A stretch of 64,000 bases of DNA from an uncultured Aquimarina sp. (lineage in GTDB: Bacteria > Bacteroidota > Bacteroidia > Flavobacteriales > Flavobacteriaceae). The notes beneath the pieces were generated by a model. It worked only from the letters and a program-made list of their open reading frames with translations, made no database searches and had not been told where the DNA came from. A program made the translations under genes and the position numbers. This document shows, piece by piece, positions 53,327 to 62,582 of this stretch. How positions within the stretch are numbered: position 1 is the first letter of the stretch; every line of letters starts with the position of its first letter. The stretch is from positions 248,001 to 312,000 of the forward strand of contig NZ_CANMED010000002.1 in the NCBI RefSeq assembly GCF_947496855.1. Direction: 5' to 3'.

Positions 53327-54292
53327 ATGGATTTACATTTACTTATAGACAACCTGACCAACCCTGCATTACTTTTTTTCTTCTTAGGAATTATTGCAGT
53401 TCAACTTAAAAGTGATCTTAATATTCCTGAAAACTCTTCAAAGTTCATTTCACTTTATCTTTTACTTTCGATTGGTTTTAAGGGGGGGCAAGAGCTTTCA
53501 CATAGTACATTTAATGCAGAAATACTTTGGTCATTACTTTTTGGAATATTTCTGGCCATTTTCATTCCTGTGTATACATATTTTATATTACGAAGAAAAT
53601 TTAGTCTCGAAAATGCAGGAGCTATTGCAGCTTCATACGGTTCTGTAAGTGCAGTAACATTTGTAACTACCATATCTTTTTTGGAAATAGAAAACATTGC
53701 CTTTAGCGGTCACATGGTAGCAGTAATGGCATTAATGGAAGCACCTTCTATAATGGTGGGATTACTCTTAGTTACAATTTTTAAAAAAAACAAGAACGAA
53801 GATAAAATTCCTATAAAAACGGTAGTACATCACGCACTAACAAATGGCAGTGTTCTACTTATAATAGGTAGTTTAATTGTAGGTTTATTTGCTAGTGAAG
53901 CACAAGCCGAAGGAATCAAACCTTTTACCACAGATATATTTAAAGGATTCCTAGCCGTATTTCTTTTGGATATGGGAATCACTAGTGGTCGTAAACTTTC
54001 TGATTTTATCAAAAAAGGATGGTTTGCATTTCTATTCGCCATCATCATACCAGTTATAAACGGTTGTATTGTTGCGGTAGTAAGTGGTCTTTTTAGTTCT
54101 GGAGAAGGAAATAGATTGTTATTTGCTATACTCGCTGCTAGTGCATCATATATAGCAGTACCTGCAGCTATGAAATTAGCACTTCCAAAAGCAAATCCTA
54201 GTCTTTATATTCCAATGGCTCTGGCAATCACTTTTCCTTTTAATATAACATTAGGAATGCCTTTATATCTCTGCATTATACAAATGACATAA
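53327..54292 (+). CDS. SbtA-like sodium-dependent bicarbonate transporter family permease
   Basis: 321 residues with about ten helices. Duplicated halves: LSIGFKGGQELSHSTF and VFLLDMGITSGRKLSDF, each with the family's Gly-rich turn. Matches the SbtA/DUF897 family. In cyanobacteria it imports HCO3-; the substrate here is unproven. Promoter element B is likely shared with the small gene upstream. Confidence 0.82.
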   Translation: MDLHLLIDNLTNPALLFFFLGIIAVQLKSDLNIPENSSKFISLYLLLSIGFKGGQELSHSTFNAEILWSLLFGIFLAIFIPVYTYFILRRKFSLENAGAIAASYGSVSAVTFVTTISFLEIENIAFSGHMVAVMALMEAPSIMVGLLLVTIFKKNKNEDKIPIKTVVHHALTNGSVLLIIGSLIVGLFASEAQAEGIKPFTTDIFKGFLAVFLLDMGITSGRKLSDFIKKGWFAFLFAIIIPVINGCIVAVVSGLFSSGEGNRLLFAILAASASYIAVPAAMKLALPKANPSLYIPMALAITFPFNITLGMPLYLCIIQMT

Positions 54293-54304
54293 TAATATTT
54301 TATG

Positions 54305-54356
54305 ATTACAATAAAATATATAAATAAAAATATATAACATATTAATTTCATCTTTG
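54305..54356 (+). promoter_or_regulatory. AT-rich shared promoter element, copy D
   Basis: A diverged copy (TAAATAAAAATATATAA at 54321-54337) followed after 14 bp by CTTTG (54352-54356). Upstream of the gene at 54391. Confidence 0.5.
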
Positions 54357-54390
54357 TATTCTAAATAAGAATAAATTTTAATAAGAAATT

Positions 54391-54702
54391 ATGGAAGCTA
54401 CAGAAACAGCAACAATGGAAGTAAAAACAGATCAAAAGATAAACTTGATCGATGGTCACTTTACAGCATCAGAAGCAGCAGACATTATTAATGCAGTACT
54501 TAATGTAAAAATCAACTTTCATAAATTGCACCGATTATCAATTACTGAAGGAAATTCTATTGATGAGTGTGAGTATGATAGTGGAAGAATAGATGAACTA
54601 TTGAGAGAGCAAGTTATAGCAAAAGAGTTTTTTACTCAAGCAAGATTAGATGGAAAAAAACTTAAAATGAGTAGTATAATCAATATTTCTGTCGAAGATT
54701 AA
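54391..54702 (+). CDS. Conserved small protein of unknown function
   Basis: 103 soluble residues with alternating helices: INLIDGHFTASEAADIINAVL, NVKINFHKLHRLSITEGNSID. No cofactor motif, no signal. It is followed by a terminator at 54770. I recall similar short proteins in other flavobacteria, without known role. Confidence 0.7.
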   Translation: MEATETATMEVKTDQKINLIDGHFTASEAADIINAVLNVKINFHKLHRLSITEGNSIDECEYDSGRIDELLREQVIAKEFFTQARLDGKKLKMSSIINISVED

Positions 54703-54769
54703 AAATTAGAATTAGTCAAATAATTAAATATTCAAAATTCGTTCAATCCAGTGGATTAAATTAGTTTAC

Positions 54770-54806
54770 AAAAAGAGAGCCTCTTCCTGTAAAAGGCTCT
54801 CTTTTT
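54770..54806 (+). terminator. Strong terminator after 54391-54702
   Basis: AAAAAGAGAGCCT (54770-54782) pairs with AGGCTCTCTTTTT (54794-54806), an 11-nt loop and a T-run. Confidence 0.88.
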
Positions 54807-54831
54807 AATACGTACACCAGTCATAAAAATC

Positions 54832-54957
54832 TTAAAAGCGATACTCAATCCAAGAAAATGGATTTATTGCGACACGGTAGCTATTAAAATATTTCCTCTT
54901 CAATATTGTATTCAAAAACTTCTTTCTTACACTAATTAAAATCGAATAAAAAACGGT
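54832..54957 (-). pseudogene. C-terminal fragment of an outer-membrane beta-barrel protein
   Basis: The minus strand encodes FNSYRVAINPFSWIEYRF followed by TAA, an aromatic C-terminus typical of outer-membrane barrels. The frame is open for only 41 residues and has no start. Probably what is left of a deleted gene. Confidence 0.35.
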
Positions 54958-55165
54958 TCATTATAAAATGAAAACCAAGAAAAAACAAATTCCTAATACT
55001 TAGAAACGAAACTGTACTTCTTATGACTATATGATTATTCTCCAAAGTTTTCACATAACAATTTTCAGCGTAATTCTTAAAAATTTTCATAAAATGTTAA
55101 TCTCATAATTTTGTATAACAAATGTTAACCTCTACTTTTTATCATAAATATTTTTTATTTAAATC

Positions 55166-55211
55166 ATTATAAATATAAATAAAAATATATGATTTATTTT
55201 GTTTAATTTAG
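55166..55211 (+). promoter_or_regulatory. AT-rich shared promoter element, copy C
   Basis: The 27-bp element (55166-55192) is identical to copy A. TTTAG at 55207-55211 occupies the -7 position after 14 bp. Upstream of the gene at 55257. The rest of 54807-55165 shows nothing further. Confidence 0.62.
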
Positions 55212-55256
55212 ACGTAATGAAAAATTATTTTCAGGAAACTAAAAAAATAATATAGT

Positions 55257-55700
55257 ATGAAAAAGGCATATAACACTTGGATACTTTCTGTATTTAGTAT
55301 GACCATTATTTATGGCGGAATATCAGACAATAAGTTTACCGTGAACTTTAATACATGTAAAGAAATACTATTCTGTTTTAATGAATATAAAAACGATCTA
55401 AACTTTGAGTTTACAAACTATTTCAATGATAAAAATAATTTTCGTTTTGTTAGTGCGGAGTTAGAATATTCTATACCCCTTTCTTTAGTAACTCTTGAGC
55501 ACAAGGTTAAAAAAGAATTAGAAAAGATAAACAAACAAGAAAATCACTTAAACTCATTACTCGTAAGAAAACGTTCACAATATCAATTACATAAAGTAAA
55601 TATATTTGGTCAATTAACGAATCCCGTAAACATGGCCACAAACTATCACAAGTCTCTACCTCCAAGAATGGAAGGATTGGGTGTAAGATTACGATTTTGA
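55257..55700 (+). CDS. Hypothetical protein with hydrophobic N-terminus
   Basis: 147 residues. The start MKKAYNTWILSVFSMTIIYG is a probable signal or anchor. A Cys-x-x-x-x-x-Cys pair (CKEILFC) and a coiled region (LEHKVKKELEKINKQENHLN) follow. The ending GLGVRLRF is barrel-like. No family recognised. Confidence 0.6.
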   Translation: MKKAYNTWILSVFSMTIIYGGISDNKFTVNFNTCKEILFCFNEYKNDLNFEFTNYFNDKNNFRFVSAELEYSIPLSLVTLEHKVKKELEKINKQENHLNSLLVRKRSQYQLHKVNIFGQLTNPVNMATNYHKSLPPRMEGLGVRLRF

Positions 55701-55719
55701 AATCAAAATATTGTACTAG

Positions 55720-55748
55720 AAAGCTATAATTTGCCCATTATAGCTTTT
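55720..55748 (+). terminator. Terminator after 55257-55700
   Basis: AAAGCTATAAT (55720-55730) pairs with ATTATAGCTTT (55737-55747), loop of 6, then TAT. Confidence 0.75.
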
Positions 55749-55779
55749 ATATGTAGTGCTTTTTATTATGTTGTTTCCA

Positions 55780-55812
55780 AAAAGAGGTTGCCTTAAATGA
55801 CAACCTCTTTTT
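55780..55812 (+). terminator. Second hairpin terminator
   Basis: AAAAGAGGTTG (55780-55790) pairs with CAACCTCTTTTT (55801-55812). No gene lies between the two terminators, so it may end a small transcript or back up the first. Confidence 0.75.
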
Positions 55813-56072
55813 AATTTATGATTTATGCATCATTCGATAAAGTGAATACGATACTACTCATGCTTTTCTATTCTTTACTAATATTCTAGATATAGCCAAC
55901 TATAAATAGTTACATAATTTATTTATATAGTATTTAGGTCTTTAAACTTTTACCAGAGAATTGGATTGTCAGTTACAATCGGGGAAATTAAACGATGGTC
56001 CACAACACTATATATTTGAATAACTCCAATAGAAATTATTATTTATATTCCTGTATAGTTATCTTCGTTTAC

Positions 56073-57128
56073 ATGATTAAGAATAGAACTTTTTTATTTA
56101 CATTTCTGCTTACTTCAACTTTTGTTATAGCACAAAAATCTTTTGTTTTTCAAAATAAATCGATCAAACCGGGAACCAAAAAACATTTTGAAATACCTGT
56201 AGTTAATGACACAGATAGCACCTTTATTCCTGTAACTGTATTTCACGGTTCAAAACAAGGATCTATTTTAGGAATAACTGCAGGAGTTCATGGGTATGAA
56301 TATCCACCTATTCTTGCTGCTCAACAACTAAATCAAAAAATTGATCCTACGAAATTATCCGGAACGATTATTTTAGTACAAATAGCCAATGTACCGGCTT
56401 TTTTGGGTAGAAGCCCGTTTTTAAACCCAATGGACAATAAAAATTTAAATCGTTCTTTTCCAGGAGATTCGAATGGATCTATAACCCAACGCATGGCAGA
56501 CGTACTCACTAAAAAAGTAATCGAAAGATCCGATTTCTTCGTTGATATGCATGCTGGAGATGCTCCAGAAGATTTACATTCCTATAATGCGTGGTATCAA
56601 AGCGAAGCACTTCCAGAGGTTTCTCGAAAAGGAAGAGAAATGGCTTTAGCAATGGGATTTGATTATTCTATAATTTTTAATATTGCTAAAGAACGACTAC
56701 AGGCGCCTAGTTTGTATTGTTCGCAAGAAGCCTTTCATCGTAAGATACCTTCTGTTGATATTGAGTGTGGTAGATTAGGTATTCCAAATAAAATAGAAAC
56801 TGATAGAATTGTGAATGGAATGTTTTCATTATTCGTTCATCTCAACATGATGGATTTCAATAACGAATCCGTTTCAAGAAAATCAATAGTCATAGCAAAA
56901 CGATTTACAATAAAGAGTACATCAACTGGGCTCTTTTATACTGAGAAAAAAGCTGGTGATTTCATTAAAAAGGGAGAGCTTTTAGGATACATTACTGATT
57001 TTTTTGGCAATAAATTAGAAAATGTTAAAGCATCACAAAGTGGAATGATCTTATATATGATCGGCACTCCCCCTATTAATGAAGGCGAAACTATTATGAA
57101 TGTTGGTGTTACACCAATTTCAAATTGA
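56073..57128 (+). CDS. Succinylglutamate desuccinylase/aspartoacylase-family zinc enzyme
   Basis: The likely start is the ATG at 56073, which gives a clean signal peptide (MIKNRTFLFTFLLTSTFVIA), rather than 55995. About 351 residues. Zinc ligands: GVHGYEYPP (His, Glu) and VDMHAGD (His); catalytic Glu in VDIECGR. The C-terminal swivelling domain includes AGDFIKKGELLGYITDFFG. Substrate unknown (an N-acyl amino acid is typical). Exported. Confidence 0.88.
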   Translation: MIKNRTFLFTFLLTSTFVIAQKSFVFQNKSIKPGTKKHFEIPVVNDTDSTFIPVTVFHGSKQGSILGITAGVHGYEYPPILAAQQLNQKIDPTKLSGTIILVQIANVPAFLGRSPFLNPMDNKNLNRSFPGDSNGSITQRMADVLTKKVIERSDFFVDMHAGDAPEDLHSYNAWYQSEALPEVSRKGREMALAMGFDYSIIFNIAKERLQAPSLYCSQEAFHRKIPSVDIECGRLGIPNKIETDRIVNGMFSLFVHLNMMDFNNESVSRKSIVIAKRFTIKSTSTGLFYTEKKAGDFIKKGELLGYITDFFGNKLENVKASQSGMILYMIGTPPINEGETIMNVGVTPISN

Positions 57129-57198
57129 TAATACCATATTTAAGGCGATGTTATTTTTTTGCACAAAAACGCCGTGATTATTTTTCATAGTCTGAACG

Positions 57199-58545
57199 TT
57201 ATAAACGTCTTGTCATTGGTATAGAAATCAAAATCATAAATATCAATGCAATTATGATCGGTATCACACTTTGTATCGGTGAAATGTTAGATGTTGTTTT
57301 ATGATATTCTGGAGTAAATTGACTCCAATCAACAGTGTCCGCGTTTTGTTTTTTAAATATTTTTGGATAAAAAAACAATCTTAGTCTTTCATGAAATGCA
57401 TCAGTGGCCTCTAGATAATCCATTTGTTGACTCATACTTGTTCCAGATAATCGATTGAAAACAAGTTGCAAATGCATATTAGGAATTACAGATGCAATTT
57501 GTATACTGGTCTGTTCTCGTAACTTTATCTTTTCTTTTAGAGCTTCTTGTTCATTTTTTGAGTCATCATCTCCCATCTGCTGCATGGCATAATACCATAA
57601 CCAGTTAAACCCATCTGTAGGATATCCGTGTTTTTTAAATTGAGGATAATGCTTATAAAACTTCTCTATAGTTGTTAATTTATCCGTGTCCCACTTAGTA
57701 TGATATCCATCTCGCTGTGCTATGGTCGTACTTAAGGCTTCTGGTACAGGATATTTTGAGGATACATATGCATTAATTCCTGCTGGTAAAAGAATAATCA
57801 AAACTAACCAAACTGATAAAAATAATAGCGCATTAAAGCCAGAAGATTTTTTAAAAGTAATGATAAAAAAAGTGAGTGTAAACCAAAATAGAATATATAA
57901 CATGGATAAACCCAACATCCAGATAAAGTCACTATTTAGAGTTAAGTTGAGTACTAGTTTTGCTATAAAAAAAAGAAATACTAGAACGATATATAATAAG
58001 ACTAATCGAATTAAAAGTTTGGAAATAATGAATCCTAATTTAGATCTTGCTTGGATCGTCACTAATCGCCATGTCCCGGTTTCTGTTTCTTCAGAAAGTA
58101 CATTAAACGATAATACAATGACCAGTAAAGGAAATAGATAAATGATTACAAACGATAAATCGAGATTACCGGATTGCAAATTCATTGGATTCACTAAATC
58201 GGTATCATATTTTTGCGCTTCAAAAGTCTTAATAGTAATTCGCTTTACTGTAGGGTTTACGTCTGACTGACCAATAGATAATCCAGCTAATGGATTTAAA
58301 GTGTTTATATAGGCAAATTTTGCGTAATACAGTAACAATCCTAGATCCTCATTATGAAGTGCTACTTGTCTGTCAAAATGTTGTTCCTGATATGCATTCA
58401 CTTCGGCAATCGCGTCCTGCTGTCTTTCTAGATGCTTGTTACCAATAATAATACTTATTATACCTAAAAGTGTAATAAGTAACAAACTTATCCAGACCTC
58501 TTTTGATCTTATGCATTGCTGTAAAAATAACTTAAATATTGTCAT
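57199..58545 (-). CDS. ABC-2 permease, DUF3526 type (second)
   Basis: Start at ATG 58545 (MTIFKLFLQQCIRSKEVW), overlapping the upstream stop as ATGA; the longer frame from 58602 would overlap by 61 bp. About 448 residues, six helices and a large extracytoplasmic loop after helix 1. NVLSEETETGTWRLVTIQARSK is the DUF3526 ABC-2 motif. Pairs with 58542-59993 and the ATPase at 62583. Confidence 0.88.
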   Translation of the reverse strand: MTIFKLFLQQCIRSKEVWISLLLITLLGIISIIIGNKHLERQQDAIAEVNAYQEQHFDRQVALHNEDLGLLLYYAKFAYINTLNPLAGLSIGQSDVNPTVKRITIKTFEAQKYDTDLVNPMNLQSGNLDLSFVIIYLFPLLVIVLSFNVLSEETETGTWRLVTIQARSKLGFIISKLLIRLVLLYIVLVFLFFIAKLVLNLTLNSDFIWMLGLSMLYILFWFTLTFFIITFKKSSGFNALLFLSVWLVLIILLPAGINAYVSSKYPVPEALSTTIAQRDGYHTKWDTDKLTTIEKFYKHYPQFKKHGYPTDGFNWLWYYAMQQMGDDDSKNEQEALKEKIKLREQTSIQIASVIPNMHLQLVFNRLSGTSMSQQMDYLEATDAFHERLRLFFYPKIFKKQNADTVDWSQFTPEYHKTTSNISPIQSVIPIIIALIFMILISIPMTRRL

Positions 58546-59993
58546 ATAGCTTTTGCTTTTTTTGATGTGAATAGCAATAACCAAAAGGTAAATAGCATCC
58601 ATAATATTATAGAAATCAATGCAAGAAAAGCTTCTTTTATTGATTTAGACAAAGTCATAGGTTGGTGATTAAAATCACTAAATGCTGACCAATGTTCATG
58701 GTCTACTACATGGGTTTTCCCTTCAGAACCACTCTCTTTTTTTGGACTTATGTATTCCATTTGTAATTCATTCATAGTTTGCGCTAATTGATAACGATAG
58801 CTATCAGCTTGGTTTTGAAAATCGATGTAAGAGGAAAAATCTGTTCCCGACAGTGTCATTGATAACTGTTTTATAGCAATAAAAGGATTGATAAATGATG
58901 AAAACTTTGTTACATCATTTTGATTTTTATAGATGTTAACCAATTTCTTATTATGCTTTCTATATAAGGTAGATGTAATTCTCTCTCCTTCTCTCATTAC
59001 AAATCCCGAATAATTAAACGGTAAATCCGTTACCTCGCTCACATTATGAACACTTAGAACAGAGTCCCTGAGATTGTTGTAGTGAGGATCATTTGGGTTA
59101 TGGCTATCCCCTTTTTTAATTACCTCTTTCTCAATAGCGGATTGAAAGGCTAATTTACTAGGTGTCGGAAACCAATAATTCCCCATAGCTTGGGCAGATT
59201 TTGGTAATAACACGACCAATAGTAACCAAATACCTAATAATCGAAGTAAAGCATTTTTTGAAGTACGGGTACTTGCAGAGACTATAATAGTTATGGAAGA
59301 TATGATAAATAAAAAAGCTAAATACCCACTGCCTATTAATAGTAATCGCAACCAAAGAAAATCATTAGCTGCTTCTTGTCCGAACATCAAAAGTGCTATG
59401 ATCACTGCTAAAAAAATAGGAATAAAAAATAGTATAGAAATTGTAAAAAGTCCTATAGACTTTCCAAAAAGGATTTCTTTCCAGGTAGCACCTTGCGACA
59501 ATAACATTTTTAATGTTCCATTCTCGCGATCCTTTGCTACACTCGAAAAACCTAAGAAAAACAAGATTAGCGGAAGTACTAGTTGTAACAATAATGATAA
59601 GCTTAATTCTCCGAATCTTAGCATACCTGTAGAAAAAGTAGCTTCAGAAAAGTTAGCACTGTTTTGTCGATGAGCTTCTAAAAAAACGGTGTTTCCTGTA
59701 AAACTTTCTAATCCATAATCAAATATTCCTAAGGAAGCATTTATTCTAAAAGCAAAAGTTCCAAAATGAGCCATTCGATGTGGATGTTTATCAGGGTTAG
59801 CTTCCCAGCTTTGTCTAGCTTTAATTTGATGTTCTAATCGAATTTCATTCTGCGTAATATGGTTATTTATACCACTAACCGCCGCATACCCTGTTAGTAA
59901 TATAAAAATAGAGTACAATAGATAAAAACTTTTGGGAGTCGTTGCATTATGCCAAAAATTTAATGCGAATAACTTAATATTTGCCCATTTCAT
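58542..59993 (-). CDS. ABC-2 permease, DUF3526 type (first)
   Basis: 483 residues, six helices and a large loop (about 40-130). SVAKDRENGTLKMLLSQGATWKEILFGKS is the diagnostic ABC-2 coupling segment. The extracytoplasmic loop is long and variable, unlike NosY. 78 bp after the TonB receptor, with a hairpin between. Confidence 0.88.
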   Translation of the reverse strand: MKWANIKLFALNFWHNATTPKSFYLLYSIFILLTGYAAVSGINNHITQNEIRLEHQIKARQSWEANPDKHPHRMAHFGTFAFRINASLGIFDYGLESFTGNTVFLEAHRQNSANFSEATFSTGMLRFGELSLSLLLQLVLPLILFFLGFSSVAKDRENGTLKMLLSQGATWKEILFGKSIGLFTISILFFIPIFLAVIIALLMFGQEAANDFLWLRLLLIGSGYLAFLFIISSITIIVSASTRTSKNALLRLLGIWLLLVVLLPKSAQAMGNYWFPTPSKLAFQSAIEKEVIKKGDSHNPNDPHYNNLRDSVLSVHNVSEVTDLPFNYSGFVMREGERITSTLYRKHNKKLVNIYKNQNDVTKFSSFINPFIAIKQLSMTLSGTDFSSYIDFQNQADSYRYQLAQTMNELQMEYISPKKESGSEGKTHVVDHEHWSAFSDFNHQPMTLSKSIKEAFLALISIILWMLFTFWLLLFTSKKAKAI

Positions 59994-60028
59994 ATGTTTG
60001 TCTTTATTGTTTTTTCAATGGTCATATA

Positions 60029-60061
60029 AAACCGATATGATTACACGAATCATATCGGTTT
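60029..60061. terminator. Hairpin between TonB receptor and permease genes
   Basis: AAACCGATATGATT (60029-60042) and AATCATATCGGTTT (60048-60061) pair perfectly, loop of 5, flanked by a T-run on the plus side. On the minus strand the U-tract is short, so it may attenuate rather than stop transcription into the permeases. Confidence 0.65.
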
Positions 60062-60071
60062 CATTTTTTTT

Positions 60072-62558
60072 TTAGAATTTATATGTTGTAGTTAACAACA
60101 CATTTCTTGGAGCTCCAGGGAAAACTCTAGTTGCATTTAAGGCTCCATTCCAATAAGTTTCATCTAATAAATTATTAAGTTTTAAAGCAATTTGCATATC
60201 AATTCCAGAAGGACGATAATACAGAGCTGCATCAAATACAGTATATGATGGTAATACGATGCGATCTCCATACCAAGACAAACGATCTCCACGATATACC
60301 ATTCCTAAACCTACACCAATATTTCTTAGAGTTCCACGCGTAAAATCATATCGCCCCCAAAAATTAGCACTATGCTCAGGCGCTCCTCCAATACGTTCAC
60401 CAATTAATGCTGGATCATCATCTTCTATAATTTCAGCATCAATAAATGCATATGAAGCACTTAATTGAAGATTAGGTAATACATATCCGGTAAGATCCCA
60501 TTCAAAACCTCTACTACGCTGCTCTCCTCGTTCTGTCAATACAGATTCATCATTAGGGTCTTGCTGTAATAGATTTTTTTGAGTTATTTGATATACCGCA
60601 GCGTTCACTGTTAATTTTCCCCCTAAAAACTCTCCTTTGGCACCAAATTCTATATTGTCACTTTCTAAAGGATCAAAACTAGCGGGAGAACCTGCCCAGA
60701 AAAACCCTTCGGTAGCAGGAGAAAGAGAAACCGTATTAGACTGTGGCTGAAATCCTTCTACATAGGAGCCATAAACACTAATAGCCTCAGTAGCTTCATA
60801 CGTTAACCCTATTCTAGGTATAAAAGCTTGATTCTTAAATGATTCTTCACTGTTTGATTTGTAATCAAAAATATCTTCGTACCAATCGTATCGAAGATTT
60901 AGTAATGCAGAAAATTTACCTATCTTAAACTGGTTCTGGATATAAATACCATTTGAAGTAGTAAGATTTGCTGGAATAGCAAATTCTGAAGTAATATAAC
61001 CTGAAGTTTCTCTGGCTGTATTATTAGGGTCTGCAAGATCAAAATGATCAACATTTGGTCTTGGTGCGATTACACCATCGATGTCAATAGTTTCAAATTG
61101 ATCAGCTTCGGCAGGATCAAAAGAAGTTGCAGTACCATTTAATCTTCTATATCTACGAGCACCATTTGATGCTCCACCTATAGTACGCTCCCATCTGCTA
61201 CCATCATATCCTACTAATAATTTATTAGTAACTTTATCATTTTCAAAGTCATAATTAATATATGCAGTATAATTATCTGTAATCCAAAATTGTTGTCTCT
61301 CTGTATATCTTAATTCAGCTAATGTCGGTATTGAATTCCCATCTATATCTACTGCCGCAGAACCGGCAACACGATGCTCTGCAAGGTCTTCTTCCCAAGT
61401 TTGCTTCATATAAGAAGCATTGAATCCAATGTTATCTGTAATCTCTTTACTAAAATTACTGATTACCATAAACTCTTTCGAAGCATAAAAATCATTCGCA
61501 GCTCCAACATTTGTTGAAATATCTGTACTATTTAGATCAAATTGACCATTAATCGCACCAAAAAGAGGTTGACCTCGATCCAAATTCCCAACACCACTAC
61601 TGTATATCATTTCTACGTTTAGCGCTGTAGTACTATTAGGCAAAAATGTAATGGATGGTGTTATCAAAAATTGATTGTTCTGTACTAAATCTCTAAAAGA
61701 TCTCGCTTCCTGAACAGCTGTATTAAAACGATATAATAAAGTTCCTGAATCGTTTAATGGCCCTGTGAAATCCGCGGTTGCTCTTAATGTTCCGAAACTT
61801 CCTACAGTAGCACTTACTTCATTTCTTTTTTCCTTTAATGGTTTCTTAGTCACCAAATTAACGGATCCACCAGGATCAACACTAGAAAAAGTTACAGAAG
61901 ACGGACCTTTAATAACTTCTGCTCTTTCTATATGGGAGGTAATCGGTTGTAAAAAATAATACTGACGCGTTCGCATACCATTAATAAGTTGACCATCTTC
62001 TGCCTGAGTAATACCTCTAATATTAAAATGATTATAAAACCCTGTATGCGTTACACTACTAGAATTTTTTATTGCATCCGCTATCTGAAAGGCTTGCCTG
62101 TCATTTATTAATTCCTTTGTAATAGTTGATACTGCCTGAGGTAATTCTCTGTTTTTTATGGCGACCTTGGTAGATGAAAACGAATAATCACTATTGTAAT
62201 CCGTTCGTGCACGACCAACGACTTCTACTCTTTGTAGTTGTTCTGTACCTTCTTCTAATTGAATAGTTCCTGCATCAAATGTAGAACTATTGCTAATTTC
62301 AATACTATTTTTATAAGATTGAAACCCTAAATATCGTACTTCTAAGTTGTAGTTACCAGAAGGGGCATCTATTTCGAATTGTCCTGATTTATCAGTTAAT
62401 TTGCCAAAAGTATTTTCTGTATTCTTTAATAAAATTGTAGCTCCAATTATAGGGGTGTTTTCCGAATCGACGATAGTTCCAGTTACTTTTACTTGTGCAA
62501 ATGTTGCATATCCAAATAATAGTAATAAAAGGGTGGGTAATAATTTAAAAAGTTTCAT
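60072..62558 (-). CDS. TonB-dependent outer-membrane receptor, siderophore type
   Basis: 828 residues with a signal peptide (MKLFKLLPTLLLLLFGYATFAQ), a carboxypeptidase-regulatory-like domain (about 25-105), a plug (about 125-235: AVSTITKELINDRQAFQIADAIK, RAEVIKGPSSVTFSSVDPGGSVNLVTKKP) and a 22-strand barrel ending in TTTYKF. The phrase RGITQAEDGQLINGMRTRQYY is a FhuA/FpvA-like siderophore-receptor feature. Located between an ABC ATPase and two permeases. Confidence 0.92.
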   Translation of the reverse strand: MKLFKLLPTLLLLLFGYATFAQVKVTGTIVDSENTPIIGATILLKNTENTFGKLTDKSGQFEIDAPSGNYNLEVRYLGFQSYKNSIEISNSSTFDAGTIQLEEGTEQLQRVEVVGRARTDYNSDYSFSSTKVAIKNRELPQAVSTITKELINDRQAFQIADAIKNSSSVTHTGFYNHFNIRGITQAEDGQLINGMRTRQYYFLQPITSHIERAEVIKGPSSVTFSSVDPGGSVNLVTKKPLKEKRNEVSATVGSFGTLRATADFTGPLNDSGTLLYRFNTAVQEARSFRDLVQNNQFLITPSITFLPNSTTALNVEMIYSSGVGNLDRGQPLFGAINGQFDLNSTDISTNVGAANDFYASKEFMVISNFSKEITDNIGFNASYMKQTWEEDLAEHRVAGSAAVDIDGNSIPTLAELRYTERQQFWITDNYTAYINYDFENDKVTNKLLVGYDGSRWERTIGGASNGARRYRRLNGTATSFDPAEADQFETIDIDGVIAPRPNVDHFDLADPNNTARETSGYITSEFAIPANLTTSNGIYIQNQFKIGKFSALLNLRYDWYEDIFDYKSNSEESFKNQAFIPRIGLTYEATEAISVYGSYVEGFQPQSNTVSLSPATEGFFWAGSPASFDPLESDNIEFGAKGEFLGGKLTVNAAVYQITQKNLLQQDPNDESVLTERGEQRSRGFEWDLTGYVLPNLQLSASYAFIDAEIIEDDDPALIGERIGGAPEHSANFWGRYDFTRGTLRNIGVGLGMVYRGDRLSWYGDRIVLPSYTVFDAALYYRPSGIDMQIALKLNNLLDETYWNGALNATRVFPGAPRNVLLTTTYKF

Positions 62559-62582
62559 TGTGTGAGTTAATTTGTTTTACGT

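Noticed and set aside
58546-58602. 19-residue N-terminal extension of the second permease
   Set aside because: It overlaps the upstream gene by 61 bp; the ATG at 58545 gives an ATGA overlap typical of coupled genes.
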